Source: Pseudonocardia kujensis (GTDB lineage: Bacteria; Actinomycetota; Actinomycetes; Mycobacteriales; Pseudonocardiaceae). Taken from it: DNA of 64,000 nucleotides. This document shows positions 52,920 to 61,301 of the stretch, piece after piece. Made by a program: the position numbers and the translations under genes. How positions within the stretch are numbered: position 1 is the first letter of the stretch; every line of letters starts with the position of its first letter. The notes under the pieces are model-generated. The model was not told the origin of the DNA and searched no databases. It worked only from the letters and a program-made list of their open reading frames with translations. The stretch lies in contig NZ_JAJSOK010000012.1 of the NCBI RefSeq assembly GCF_021283305.1, positions 62,001-126,000 on the forward strand. Reading direction: 5' to 3'.

Positions 52920-53315
52920 ATGACGCAGAACCCCACCGAGATCGTCGAGGGCTTCTTCGCCGACGTGAACGCCGGCGAGTTCGAGTCCGCGTTCGGCCGG
53001 ATGGCCGACGACGCGGAGTTCTGGATCGCCGGCCGCGAATGGTCGGTCGGCGGCACCTACGACCGCGACGGCGTCATGGCGGTGACCGCCGAGAAGATCG
53101 TTCCGGCGCTGGCGGGCCCGCTGAAGATCGCCGTCCTGGGCATCACGGCCCAGGGCGAGCGGGTCGCCGTCGAGACCGAGACAACGGCACCGACGAAGTC
53201 CGGCGTGCCGTACCAGAACCAGTACCACTTCCTGTTCGTGGTGCGGGACGGCGCGATCGTGCAGGTCAAGGAGTACCAGGACACGTTGCACGCCAGCCGC
53301 GTCATCGGTCCCTGA
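52920..53315 (+). CDS. SnoaL-like (NTF2-fold) protein
   Basis: A 131-residue protein of the NTF2-like superfamily: TEIVEGFFADVNAGEFESAF, MADDAEFWIAGREWSVGGTY and NQYHFLFVVRDGAIVQVKEYQDTLHASRVI. Such cone-shaped proteins act as cyclases, isomerases, dehydratases or limonene-epoxide-hydrolase-like enzymes. ATG 52920 follows CCGAAAGGCAGTGCG, 26 bp after the LLM gene, so the two are probably co-transcribed. Confidence 0.82.
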   Translation: MTQNPTEIVEGFFADVNAGEFESAFGRMADDAEFWIAGREWSVGGTYDRDGVMAVTAEKIVPALAGPLKIAVLGITAQGERVAVETETTAPTKSGVPYQNQYHFLFVVRDGAIVQVKEYQDTLHASRVIGP

Positions 53316-53479
53316 CCCGCTCGGGAGGACCACTTCCCGCGGTGCTCGGCGTCTTCATCCCCTCGGCTGACCCGGCCCCGGCGGTTCGGGATCACCACCG
53401 TCACCGGCTGGCAGGGGCCGCGTTCGAGCAGACGGGCGTCTCCCCAAGGGAGTAGCACGACCGGGACCAAGGATGTCCT

Positions 53480-53785
53480 GGGCCTGCCAGCAAGGCCGCC
53501 AACACCTACCTCGCCAGGGCGCTGTCCAGCGAGCCGACGGAGCGGGATCCGGTTCTGCGACATCGCCCCGCGCCCGGTCGACACGGCGCAGCCACGCAGC
53601 GCGATGCTGCGGGTGTTGACGCGGAGGGGGCGCTCGCCGCGGCGGTCGGGCGCAGCCAACTGATCGGACGGATGGCGGATCCCGACGAGATCGCTGCGGC
53701 GATCTCCTCCCGCTCGGCGACCACGTGTCGGTCGGCACCCGGACGACGTTGGCGGTCGCCGGCGGGGGGCACTGTGCCGGGGTGA
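53480..53785 (+). pseudogene. SDR C-terminal fragment
   Basis: Remains of a short-chain dehydrogenase end in changing frames: GRSQLIGRMADPDEIAAAIS, then GDHVSVGTRTTLAVAGGGHC, as in the usual GRMAxPxEIAxAxxFLAS and TGTTLxVDGG. The N-terminal two-thirds is missing. It lies between the SnoaL-like and amidase genes. Confidence 0.55.
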
Positions 53786-53841
53786 GAACGCGGGATAGTC
53801 GTGGCTGACGAAGGTTCCGGTGATCGAGAAGGAGGTGCAGG

Positions 53842-54534
53842 GTGGCGAACGAGGCGAAGAGCCTCTACGGGCCGGGTGAAGCGGCCGACGACGTCGACTT
53901 CAACGAGGAGGTGATCCGGCTGCGCCGCGCCCGCGCGGAACGGGACCGCTTCGGGTTCGGCGAGCGACCGGTCGTCGTGGTCATCGACTACCAGGTCGCG
54001 TTCACCGAGCCTTCCGGCGCGCGCGTCGAACCGGCCCTGGCCGCGACGAGAAGGTTGATCGAGGTTGCCCGGGACCGGGCCATCCCGGTCATCTACACGG
54101 CCCAGGGATGGGACTCGCTAGAGTCGGCCAGCCCCCGCTGGCAGGCCACCCAGGACCTGAACGGGTTCGTGGGGGATTCCCCGCTGGTGGCGGTCGACGA
54201 TCGGATTGCACCCCTGGCGGGTGAACGCCTGATCGTCAAGCCGCACGCGTCCGCGTTCTTCGGAACCGATGTCCACGAGCATCTCTCGGAGCTGGGCGTC
54301 GACACCGTCCTGCTGGCGGGTACCTCGACCAGCGGGTGCGTGCGGGCGACAGCGGTCGACGCCGCGGCCCTCGGCTACCGCGCCGTGCTCGTCGAAGAGT
54401 GCACCTACGATCCCCGCACCTTCTCGCGGGAGGCCGCCCTGTGGGACCTGGCTGACCGCTACGCCGATGTCGTCGCGCTGGCGGAGGCACTCGCGTACCT
54501 GAGCGAACTGCAGTCCCGTCCGTCGAGGACCTGA
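53842..54534 (+). CDS. Isochorismatase-fold amidohydrolase (N-carbamoylsarcosine-amidase/RutB-like)
   Basis: A 230-residue cysteine hydrolase. The catalytic triad is Asp in VVVVIDYQVAFTEP, Lys in LIVKPHASAFFGT and Cys in GTSTSGCVRATAVDAA, which also contains the cis-peptide region. The SGCVRAT motif and an N-terminal extension of about 45 residues are typical of the N-carbamoylsarcosine amidase side of the family. GTG 53842 follows AGAAGGAGGTGCAGG. It is followed by a RutA-like monooxygenase after 35 bp; in the rut pathway RutA and RutB (also isochorismatase fold) act in sequence, so a similar oxidise-and-hydrolyse pair is likely here. Confidence 0.87.
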   Translation: MANEAKSLYGPGEAADDVDFNEEVIRLRRARAERDRFGFGERPVVVVIDYQVAFTEPSGARVEPALAATRRLIEVARDRAIPVIYTAQGWDSLESASPRWQATQDLNGFVGDSPLVAVDDRIAPLAGERLIVKPHASAFFGTDVHEHLSELGVDTVLLAGTSTSGCVRATAVDAAALGYRAVLVEECTYDPRTFSREAALWDLADRYADVVALAEALAYLSELQSRPSRT

Positions 54535-54569
54535 CCTCCGGCACACTTCTTGCTGAAAGGTGAGACGAG

Positions 54570-55679
54570 ATGGATCTCGGTGTCTTCCTGCCCGTTGCCA
54601 ACAACGGCTGGCTGGTGTCGGAGACAGCGCCGCAGTACTTGCCGACCTATGAGCTGAACCGCGAGATCGTTCAGCTCGCCGAGCGGCATCGGCTCGACTT
54701 CGCCCTCTCCATGGTGAAGTACCGCGGATACGGAGGCCCGACGAAGTACTGGGACCACTCGCTGGAGTCGTTCGCCCTCAACGCCGCCCTCGCGGCGGTG
54801 ACGGACCGCATCAGGCTCTACGCCTCGGCCCCGATCCTCGCGATCCCCCCGGCGGTCACGGCTCGGCTGGCCACGACGATCGACTCGGTGGCGCCCGGCC
54901 GTTTCGGGATCAACATCGTGACGGGGTGGCAGGCGGCCGAGTACGAGCAGATGGGCCTGTGGCCCGGTGACGACCACTACCGGCGGCGCTACGACCACGC
55001 AGGTGAGTACGTGAGCATCCTCAGGGAGCTCTTCGAGAGGGGGGTGTCGTCCTTCCGGGGCGACTTCTACTCCTACGACGACTGCCGGTTGCTTCCCCGA
55101 CCCAGCGCGGCTGTTCCCGTCGTCGGCGCGGGCCAGAGCGAGCGCGGCATCCGGTTCTGTGCCGAGCACTGCGACTTCAACTTCATCGCGAGCACCGGGC
55201 GCAACGATCCGATGTCCCCGGCGGGCCAGGTCGCCGCGTTGCGGTCCGCCGCGGAGCGAAGCGGTCGCGACGTCGGTGCCTACGCGCTCGTGATGGTCAT
55301 CGCCGCGGAGACGGACGACGAGGCGTGGGCGCGCTGGCGGCACTACGAGGAGGGCGTCGACGTCGAAGCCCTGACCTGGCTGACCTCGCAGTCCTCCCTC
55401 GATCAGATCCACAAGGTGGCGAACGGGTCCTCGGTGGACCTGATGAACCGGGCCGCCGCGACGAAGGCGGTCAACCAGGGCCTGGGCGCTCTGATCGGCT
55501 CCTACGAGAACGTAGCCGGGATGCTCGACCAGCTGGCCGCAGTGGAGGGGATCTCGGGGATCATGCTGGTCTTCGACGATTTCATCCGGGGGCTCGGCGA
55601 CTTCGGCGAGCGGATCCAGCCCCTGCTGGACTGCCGCAAGGACCGGGTTCCCGCGACCCCGGACACCGGGCAGCGGTAG
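54570..55679 (+). CDS. RutA-like flavin monooxygenase
   Basis: A 369-residue LLM-class enzyme with strong similarity to pyrimidine monooxygenase RutA along its whole length: GVFLPVANNGWLVSETAPQY, WDHSLESFALNAALAAVTDR, NIVTGWQAAEYEQMGLWPGD, VGAGQSERGIRFCAEHCDFN and LVFDDFIRGLGDFGERIQPL. RutA uses a flavin peroxide to open the uracil ring at an amide bond. The other rut genes (rutC-rutG) are absent, so the substrate may differ. ATG 54570 follows GAAAGGTGAGACGAG. It forms a pair with the amidase upstream. Confidence 0.9.
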   Translation: MDLGVFLPVANNGWLVSETAPQYLPTYELNREIVQLAERHRLDFALSMVKYRGYGGPTKYWDHSLESFALNAALAAVTDRIRLYASAPILAIPPAVTARLATTIDSVAPGRFGINIVTGWQAAEYEQMGLWPGDDHYRRRYDHAGEYVSILRELFERGVSSFRGDFYSYDDCRLLPRPSAAVPVVGAGQSERGIRFCAEHCDFNFIASTGRNDPMSPAGQVAALRSAAERSGRDVGAYALVMVIAAETDDEAWARWRHYEEGVDVEALTWLTSQSSLDQIHKVANGSSVDLMNRAAATKAVNQGLGALIGSYENVAGMLDQLAAVEGISGIMLVFDDFIRGLGDFGERIQPLLDCRKDRVPATPDTGQR

Positions 55680-55996
55680 TGCGCGGCGGAGCCGCATCTG
55701 TGCCCCGGTGCCCCGCGGAGCGGGTGGACCGCTTGCGACTGCCGCAGCTGACCGCGGAGCGAAATCAAGGTGTGGCCCCGCGACGCCGAGGCAAGGCTGG
55801 GGCTTCGGTCACCCGCCCTCTGGCCGGTCGCGCAAGTCCGCTTCCGCGACGCGGCCAACACCATCCTGCGCGAGGCCGCGATGTGGTGGACCTACACCTC
55901 ACGCTCACCGGAACTCCTCGACGAAGACCTTCCCCGGGAGCGAGCCGCCAGTGCCCTCGACGAGGCCGTTCACGATGCCCTACCGGGGATCCACCG
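55680..55996. other. Convergent gap, no supported gene
   Basis: About 320 bp between the RutA-like gene and the convergent SDR. A plus-strand frame reads QVRFRDAANTILREAAMWWT but has no recognised family and no ribosome binding site, so it is not called. Confidence 0.35.
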
Positions 55997-56839
55997 TCAC
56001 GTTCGACGACGTCGGAGCTGGTAGAGCCCGTTGGCGCGCAACTCGTCCGCCCGCGCGGCCAGCCCCTCGAGGTCCTCGTCCGCGTCGATCCAGAGCCCGG
56101 TGAGCGCGTCCCCGCGGCCCCCGGCCAGGAAAAGCGTGGCCTCGACGGCCCGTTCCGGCGTTCTCGCCTGCATCGCTGCGACCTCGTCCCCCATGTATCT
56201 CTGGGTCGCAGGCGAGGCGCTGAACCGGGCCACCATGTCGGTGGCGATCGTGCCCGGGCGCAACGCGAAGACCGCGATCCCGTGCTCGCCGACCTCCGCC
56301 GCCAGCGAGTCCGACAGCCGGACGACCGCGGCCTTGGCGCTCGCATAGGCGCTGTTGTACGGGGTCGCGCGCCCCGCGGTGCCGGAGACCATCGAGATGA
56401 TGCGCCCGCGGCCGCGGGCGATCATCGAAGGTAGGACGGCGGCCGAGCAGACGGCCACACCCAGGACGTTCACGCTGACGTCTCGCCACCACCCGCCGAG
56501 GTCGCAATCGTGCAGCGGGCCCTGCGACGTGTTCAGGCCGGCGTTGTTGACCAGCACGTCCACCGGGCCGAGCCGCGCCTCGAGGGCTGCGACGGCCGCG
56601 CGCACCGCGGCCTCGTCGACCACGTCCGCCGCGACCCCGGCGACCTGCCCGGCGTCGATCAGCAGCTTCTCAACCTCGACCACTGCAGTGGCGTCCCGGC
56701 CGAGGAACGACACGCGGGCCCCACGCCTGACGGCGCCGTCCACGATGGCCCGTCCGATGCCGCGCGTTCCGCCGGTGACCAGGATGTGTCGACCGGCCAG
56801 AGGGTCCTGCTCCGGCACCTCAGGACTCGCCGAGCACAT
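55997..56839 (-). CDS. Short-chain dehydrogenase/reductase
   Basis: An SDR of up to 280 residues: TGGTRGIGRAIVDGAVRRGA, NNAGLN, ISMVSGTAG and YASAK, all intact. The C-terminus is atypical: instead of TGxxxxVDGG it reads GDALTGLWIDADEDLEGLAA, longer than usual. ATG 56839 overlaps the end of the CoA-transferase gene by 20 bp; GTG 56818 would begin just after that stop and is an alternative. It is last in the minus-strand run from 59.9 kb. Confidence 0.82.
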   Translation of the reverse strand: MCSASPEVPEQDPLAGRHILVTGGTRGIGRAIVDGAVRRGARVSFLGRDATAVVEVEKLLIDAGQVAGVAADVVDEAAVRAAVAALEARLGPVDVLVNNAGLNTSQGPLHDCDLGGWWRDVSVNVLGVAVCSAAVLPSMIARGRGRIISMVSGTAGRATPYNSAYASAKAAVVRLSDSLAAEVGEHGIAVFALRPGTIATDMVARFSASPATQRYMGDEVAAMQARTPERAVEATLFLAGGRGDALTGLWIDADEDLEGLAARADELRANGLYQLRRRRT

Positions 56840-57962
56840 CGTCCGTGTGCTGGCCGAGGGTGGGGGCCGGGGAGGGGTCGGGAAGTGTGTGCCCGTCGAA
56901 CAGGAACGGAGCGCGCACGCGGCGGACCCGGCCCTCGGTCGGGTGGTCCTCGATCACGATGCTGCCCGACTTCTGCAGGTGCGGGTCCTCGAGCAGGTCG
57001 TGGAACGAGTGCACCCGGCTGGCCGGGACGTCCAGCTCCTCCATGATCTCGAGCCACTCGTCGGTGGTCCGGGCCTTGAGCTGCTCGGTGAGGAAGTCGT
57101 AGACCTCGTCGATGCGCAGCGACCGTCCGGAGACGGTGGTGTACATCGGGTCGGCGGCGAGATCGTCTCGCCCCAGCCACTTCAGGAACGAGATCCAGTG
57201 CCTGTCCGTGTACAGCATCACGCCGATGTAGCCGTCGGCAGTGGGGTAGGGCCGCCGCGACGGCGACATGGTGCGGGGATACAGTGGCGGCCCCTCCGGC
57301 GGGTCGAAGGTCAAGCCGCCCAGCTGCTCCACCATGGTGTAGGCGACCATCGTCTCGAACATCGGGATGCGGACCGCGCGGGTCTTCTGCCCGTTCGTGC
57401 GGCCGAGTAGCGCGGCGCAGATCGCCACCGCGGCGTACAGGCCGGCGGTCTTGTCCGCGACGGCGGCGCGGACGTACTCCGGCTGCTCGCCGCGACCCTG
57501 CACCCATGCCATGCCGGAGATCGACTGGGTGGTGTCGTCGTAGGCAGGGCGGTCCTCGTAGGGGCCTGGCCCGTAGCCCACGATCTCGCAGAGCAGCGCG
57601 GAGGACCCGGCCGCGGTCAGGCCCTCCTCGGTGAGCCCGATGCGGCCCGCGGCAGCGGGCCGCATGTTGTGCACGACGGCGTCGTAACGGGGGAGGAGGT
57701 CGGTGAACCGCTTCCGGTCCTCCGCGTCCTTGAGGTTCAGCAGCACACTGCGCTTGCCGACGTTCAAGCCCAGGAAGATCGGCGTCATGCCTTCGTTGCG
57801 GCCGCGCATCAGCGAGCGCGTGATGTCGCCCGCGGGGGGCTCCACCTTGTCGACCGTGGCACCTAGCTGCGCCAGCAGGAGCGTGCAGTACGGGCCCGAC
57901 ATGGTGCCGGTGAGGTCAAGGATGCGCAGCCCCGTGAGGGGCCCGGAGGCGGTGTCACTCAT
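56820..57962 (-). CDS. CaiB/BaiF-type (class III) CoA-transferase
   Basis: A 380-residue family III CoA-transferase: LRILDLTGTMSGPYCTLLLA, LGATVDKVEPPAGD, KRSVLLNLKDAEDRKRFTDL and the catalytic Asp in AAVADKTAGLYAAVAICAAL (about residue 168). It activates a carboxylic acid as its CoA ester, which then feeds beta-oxidation-type steps such as the acyl-CoA dehydrogenase at 45500. ATG 57962 starts it; an open frame further upstream only shadows the VOC gene. It is 34 bp behind the VOC gene. Confidence 0.9.
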   Translation of the reverse strand: MSDTASGPLTGLRILDLTGTMSGPYCTLLLAQLGATVDKVEPPAGDITRSLMRGRNEGMTPIFLGLNVGKRSVLLNLKDAEDRKRFTDLLPRYDAVVHNMRPAAAGRIGLTEEGLTAAGSSALLCEIVGYGPGPYEDRPAYDDTTQSISGMAWVQGRGEQPEYVRAAVADKTAGLYAAVAICAALLGRTNGQKTRAVRIPMFETMVAYTMVEQLGGLTFDPPEGPPLYPRTMSPSRRPYPTADGYIGVMLYTDRHWISFLKWLGRDDLAADPMYTTVSGRSLRIDEVYDFLTEQLKARTTDEWLEIMEELDVPASRVHSFHDLLEDPHLQKSGSIVIEDHPTEGRVRRVRAPFLFDGHTLPDPSPAPTLGQHTDDVLGES

Positions 57963-57996
57963 CAGTTCCTGCTCAGTTCGAGATCTGGGGCCGTCC

Positions 57997-58872
57997 TCAG
58001 TAGTCGGCCGGGGGCTGCCAGACGTCCTTGGCCTGCAGGACGCGCGCGAAGCGGCCGGGCTTGTGGTCGGGCTCGACGATGGCGTGGCCGTGGCAGAACT
58101 CGATGCCCAGGCCTTCGGGCAGCCCGTGGAAGTAGAAGCCGATGGATCCGGACGGTGCGTGCTTGAGCAGGTCGTCTCGCAGTTCGAAGCCCGATCGTTG
58201 GATGATGGCGCGGGCGCGCATGACGTCGTCGAAGGTCTCGGTCTGGAAGCAGAGGTGGTCGACGCGGGGCGGGCCGGGGCGCTGTTGCAGGACCAGGGAG
58301 TGGTGATAGCGGTCGGTGGCGTGGAGGAACACGGAGGTCTCCTCGATCCAGTCCGACTCCCGCAGGCCGAGGACTGCGGTGTAGAAGTGCAGTGACTTCT
58401 TGAAGTCGCCGACCGCGATGGCGGTATGCAGGATGCGCTCCAGCTGGACCCATCTCGGCGCGTTCGGCCACGGAGCGGACAGCATGCCGCGGAACAGCTC
58501 GATGGTGGTGCCGTCAGGGTCGGCCAGGCGCAGCAGCTCTCCGACGCGGTCTTTCGCGACCGGGTCGGTGCTGCGTTCGTGGGGGATGCCGGCCTCGTCG
58601 AGCACGGCCTCGGCCTGCTCGAACGACACGGACCCGTCGAGCTCGAAACCGATGGTCCGCAGGCCGCGGGGCACGCCCTCGTCGGAGCGGAGCACGACCC
58701 AGTGGTGGTCGTTGCCGCTGCCGAGGTAGACGGCCTCGTCGGTCTTCTCGTTGACCTGGAGCTGGACCTCGTGGACGAACATGTCGGTGGCGACCTGGAG
58801 GTCGTCCACCTGCAGGACCACGTAGCCGAGGCGGTGTGCCAACCTCGGGGTGGTCTCGGTGAAGTCGGGCAT
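57997..58872 (-). CDS. Two-domain VOC protein (extradiol-dioxygenase-like)
   Basis: A 291-residue protein with two VOC modules: LGYVVLQVDDLQVATDMFVH (about residues 15-34) and LERILHTAIAVGDFKKSLHF (about 145-164). The second module carries candidate metal ligands: His in HTAIAV, His in RVDHLCFQ and Glu in LGIEFCHGH. This is the layout of type I extradiol ring-cleavage dioxygenases such as catechol 2,3-dioxygenase and BphC. It lies between the decarboxylase-like gene and CaiB. Ring cleavage is plausible, but other two-module VOC enzymes exist. Confidence 0.8.
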   Translation of the reverse strand: MPDFTETTPRLAHRLGYVVLQVDDLQVATDMFVHEVQLQVNEKTDEAVYLGSGNDHHWVVLRSDEGVPRGLRTIGFELDGSVSFEQAEAVLDEAGIPHERSTDPVAKDRVGELLRLADPDGTTIELFRGMLSAPWPNAPRWVQLERILHTAIAVGDFKKSLHFYTAVLGLRESDWIEETSVFLHATDRYHHSLVLQQRPGPPRVDHLCFQTETFDDVMRARAIIQRSGFELRDDLLKHAPSGSIGFYFHGLPEGLGIEFCHGHAIVEPDHKPGRFARVLQAKDVWQPPADY

Positions 58873-58931
58873 GGCCGGTCCTCGTTCCGTGTCACGCCGG
58901 GCCGGTGGTGGGCCGCCCCGGTGAGTCGTTG

Positions 58932-59897
58932 TCAGATGCGTGCGAAGTAGTCGTCGATTGGGAGGTCGTCCCAGAGCAGGCCCTGGGAGCTCATGTAGCG
59001 CCGGAGTGCGGTGAGCGTGGGGAGGTTGGCCTCGACGCCGTAGGGCCAGGGGTCGCCGCCGAACATCGCGATCTGCTCCTCGGCTGCGGCGGCCGTCCAC
59101 GGCAACGTGACGTACGAGACGGCAGGCTGCAGCAGCTTCTCCACCGCGGTCTGCTTGGCCTTCTGCAGCGCCGTGTACAGCAGCGCGACGTCCTCCGGGC
59201 GGGACTCGACGAACTCCCGCCGCAGGACGAAGACGTGCATGATCGGGAAGATCCCGGTGCGCTGGTAGTAGTCCTTCTCGACGGCCACGTGGTCGGTGAA
59301 CAACCTGCGTATGCCGGGCGGCCGCGGGACCAGGCCCGCCGAGGTGATCACCGCGTCGAGGTCGCCGGTGGGCAGCTGCGAGAGCAGGGGCCGCGAGCGG
59401 TCCGCCTTGGTGATCTCGACGCCCTCGGGCAGCCGGACCATGTCCTTGCTCAGCGACGCGGGGTCCCGGCCGGTGAACCAGCGGATGTCCGAGGCCTTGA
59501 GCCCGGCCTCGTCCTCGAAGGTCCCGCGAAGCCAGACGGCCTGGGTCATGCCGTACTCGGCCAACCCGACACGCGTGCCCGCCAGGTCCGACACGGTGTG
59601 CAGGTCGGAGTCCTCGGCCACCCAGACGTTGCCTTGTCGGAAGGATCGTGAGATCCAGACCGGGAGCGCGACGAGGTCGCTGCGGTCTTTGAGCTGCGAG
59701 CGGCGGGTCATGTAGAAGGAGAACGACATCTCCCCGCCGTCGGCGGCCGAGTCGTGCGACAGGGCCTCGAACGCCGCCTTGGGTCCGTCCAGGTACTGGA
59801 GGGCGATCTCGAGCCCGACCTCGCGGCCGGCTGCCGGGAGGGAGAGCACGCGGTCGTACTGACCGCCGAACAGCAGCTTCACCGGTCGAGCCGTCAT
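58932..59897 (-). CDS. 4,5-dihydroxyphthalate-decarboxylase-like protein (PBP2 fold)
   Basis: A 321-residue protein of the periplasmic-binding-protein type II fold without a signal peptide, hence cytosolic. The text matches the family of 4,5-dihydroxyphthalate decarboxylases: MSFSFYMTRRSQLKDRSDLV, ALPVWISRSFRQGNVWVAED, LAGTRVGLAEYGMTQAVWLR and IRWFTGRDPAS. In that family this fold was recruited for decarboxylation of catecholic acids. It opens a run with the double-VOC protein, CaiB and SDR (spacing 59, 34 and overlap). Some relatives are mere binding proteins, so activity is likely but not proven. Confidence 0.8.
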   Translation of the reverse strand: MTARPVKLLFGGQYDRVLSLPAAGREVGLEIALQYLDGPKAAFEALSHDSAADGGEMSFSFYMTRRSQLKDRSDLVALPVWISRSFRQGNVWVAEDSDLHTVSDLAGTRVGLAEYGMTQAVWLRGTFEDEAGLKASDIRWFTGRDPASLSKDMVRLPEGVEITKADRSRPLLSQLPTGDLDAVITSAGLVPRPPGIRRLFTDHVAVEKDYYQRTGIFPIMHVFVLRREFVESRPEDVALLYTALQKAKQTAVEKLLQPAVSYVTLPWTAAAAEEQIAMFGGDPWPYGVEANLPTLTALRRYMSSQGLLWDDLPIDDYFARI

Positions 59898-60005
59898 CGG
59901 ATCTCGATTCCCTTTACTCTTGCAACGATGAAGAGAGAACAGGGGCGCGCCGACCTGCGGAGCGCTCCTGAGCGCACCTCACTCTAGCACTAACTATGCA
60001 CAGGC
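59898..60005 (-). promoter_or_regulatory. Promoter region of the 59.9-56 kb run
   Basis: An AT-rich block read on the minus strand as GTGCATAGTTAGTGCTAGAG (59982-60001), about 85 bp before the start, plus AGAGTAAAGGGAATC close to it, which serves as the ribosome binding site. The P450 stop lies directly upstream. Confidence 0.35.
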
Positions 60006-61259
60006 TTAGGGGTTACGGGCGGCAACCGGCATGACCACGTCGTAACGGTCGTGGCGACGGCCGCCCTCCGGGCCGCCCTCGTGCTGCTCACCATCCGGAT
60101 CCGGCCGGACGCCGGCGGTGAGCAGGAAGCGCAGGAGCTTCACCAGCAGTCCCTGGGCGTCCTCGTCCCCCTGGTCCCACAACAGCAGCGGGCGGCCGAG
60201 GCAGACGTGCGCGCCGCTGCCCAGACCGATGCCGAAGGGCTGCACCGAGGGGTCCAGCGGCTGACGGAACGGGTCGAACTCGTCCGCGTCGTCGCCGAAG
60301 ATCGTGGTGTCCCGGTTGGCGGCCTGCAGCCACAGGGACACCCAGGTCCCCTGCGGCACCTCGCGGCCGCTGGACTCGAGAACGGTGTCCTTCACCGCGA
60401 TGCGCACGACGTGCGGGCGTGAGGACCGGTGCAGGCGCATGGTCTCCTTGACCATGCGGCCGAGGAACTCCTTGTCGGTCACCTTCGCTCGGTACTCGGG
60501 GTGCTCGTCCAGCCACGGCGTCGCGTCGTCCAGCGCCCACGCCATCTGTGAGACGGGGTTGTTCACCGCGGCAGCCAGCAGGGCGATCATCTCGCGGAAG
60601 ATGAGCTCGAGGTCCGGCTCGTCGCTCTGCGAGAGCATGCTGGTGATGAGGTCGCCGGGAAGATCCTCGGCCTTCGCCTCGCCCCGTCTCACCTTCTCGA
60701 CGAGCACCTGACGGCGGGCAAGGCTGGGGTCGAACATCTCCTCGCGGATCAGCGCCCGGTTCTTGCGGGCGGCGACCAGGATCGCCTCGTGTCGCTCCTC
60801 CGGCTGGTACTCGAGCGTGAGGCCTTCGAGCACGGGCTCGACGAGTCCCATGAAGCGCTCGACCTGCGCCGGGTCGTCGATGTTGTCGAGGCCGACGAAG
60901 GCCGCAGTGAGCCGCCAGATGATCCGGCGGCCGACCGGAATGAGGTCGAAGCGAACATGCCCGTCCCTCGGCTCGACGGCCGCGACGACCTCGGCGAGGT
61001 AACGGGCGAAGATGTCGTCGATCAGCGTGCCCTCGGCGCCCCACGGCTGGTCGGAGCTGATCATCTTCATCAAGGCGCGGCGGCGGCCCATGTGCTCGCG
61101 GCCGTCGAGGGCGACGAGGGTGCCGTGGACGAACTCGTCCGACCCCGCCTTGGTGCCGCTGATCACGAAGTCGCGGCTGCGGCGAAAGACTTCCTCCACC
61201 TCCCGGTATCCGGTGAGGTGGACAAACGTGTCGCGGTCCCAGGCGGTGCTCTGCGTCAT
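60006..61259 (-). CDS. Cytochrome P450 lacking the I-helix acid-alcohol pair
   Basis: A 417-residue soluble P450. ExxR is in KETMRLHRSSRPHVVRIAV and the heme loop is LGSGAHVCLG (about residues 346-355), with Leu for the usual Phe. The I-helix, however, reads ALLAAAVNNPVSQMAWALDD, without the (A/G)GxD/ET motif that delivers protons for oxygen activation. This occurs in some P450s with self-assisted or atypical chemistry. ATG 61259 starts it; it is the last gene of an operon with SDR, PDR-type reductase and ferredoxin, which together would supply its electrons. It is unrelated to the other three P450 genes in detail. Confidence 0.9.
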   Translation of the reverse strand: MTQSTAWDRDTFVHLTGYREVEEVFRRSRDFVISGTKAGSDEFVHGTLVALDGREHMGRRRALMKMISSDQPWGAEGTLIDDIFARYLAEVVAAVEPRDGHVRFDLIPVGRRIIWRLTAAFVGLDNIDDPAQVERFMGLVEPVLEGLTLEYQPEERHEAILVAARKNRALIREEMFDPSLARRQVLVEKVRRGEAKAEDLPGDLITSMLSQSDEPDLELIFREMIALLAAAVNNPVSQMAWALDDATPWLDEHPEYRAKVTDKEFLGRMVKETMRLHRSSRPHVVRIAVKDTVLESSGREVPQGTWVSLWLQAANRDTTIFGDDADEFDPFRQPLDPSVQPFGIGLGSGAHVCLGRPLLLWDQGDEDAQGLLVKLLRFLLTAGVRPDPDGEQHEGGPEGGRRHDRYDVVMPVAARNP

Positions 61260-61301
61260 GGCTGATCCCATCGTGTCGACAGTGTCGGGTGTACGCCGTG
61301 G

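Noticed and set aside
55770-56024. Plus-strand frame of 84 residues behind the RutA-like gene
   Set aside because: No ribosome binding site, no family, and it runs into the end of the convergent SDR.
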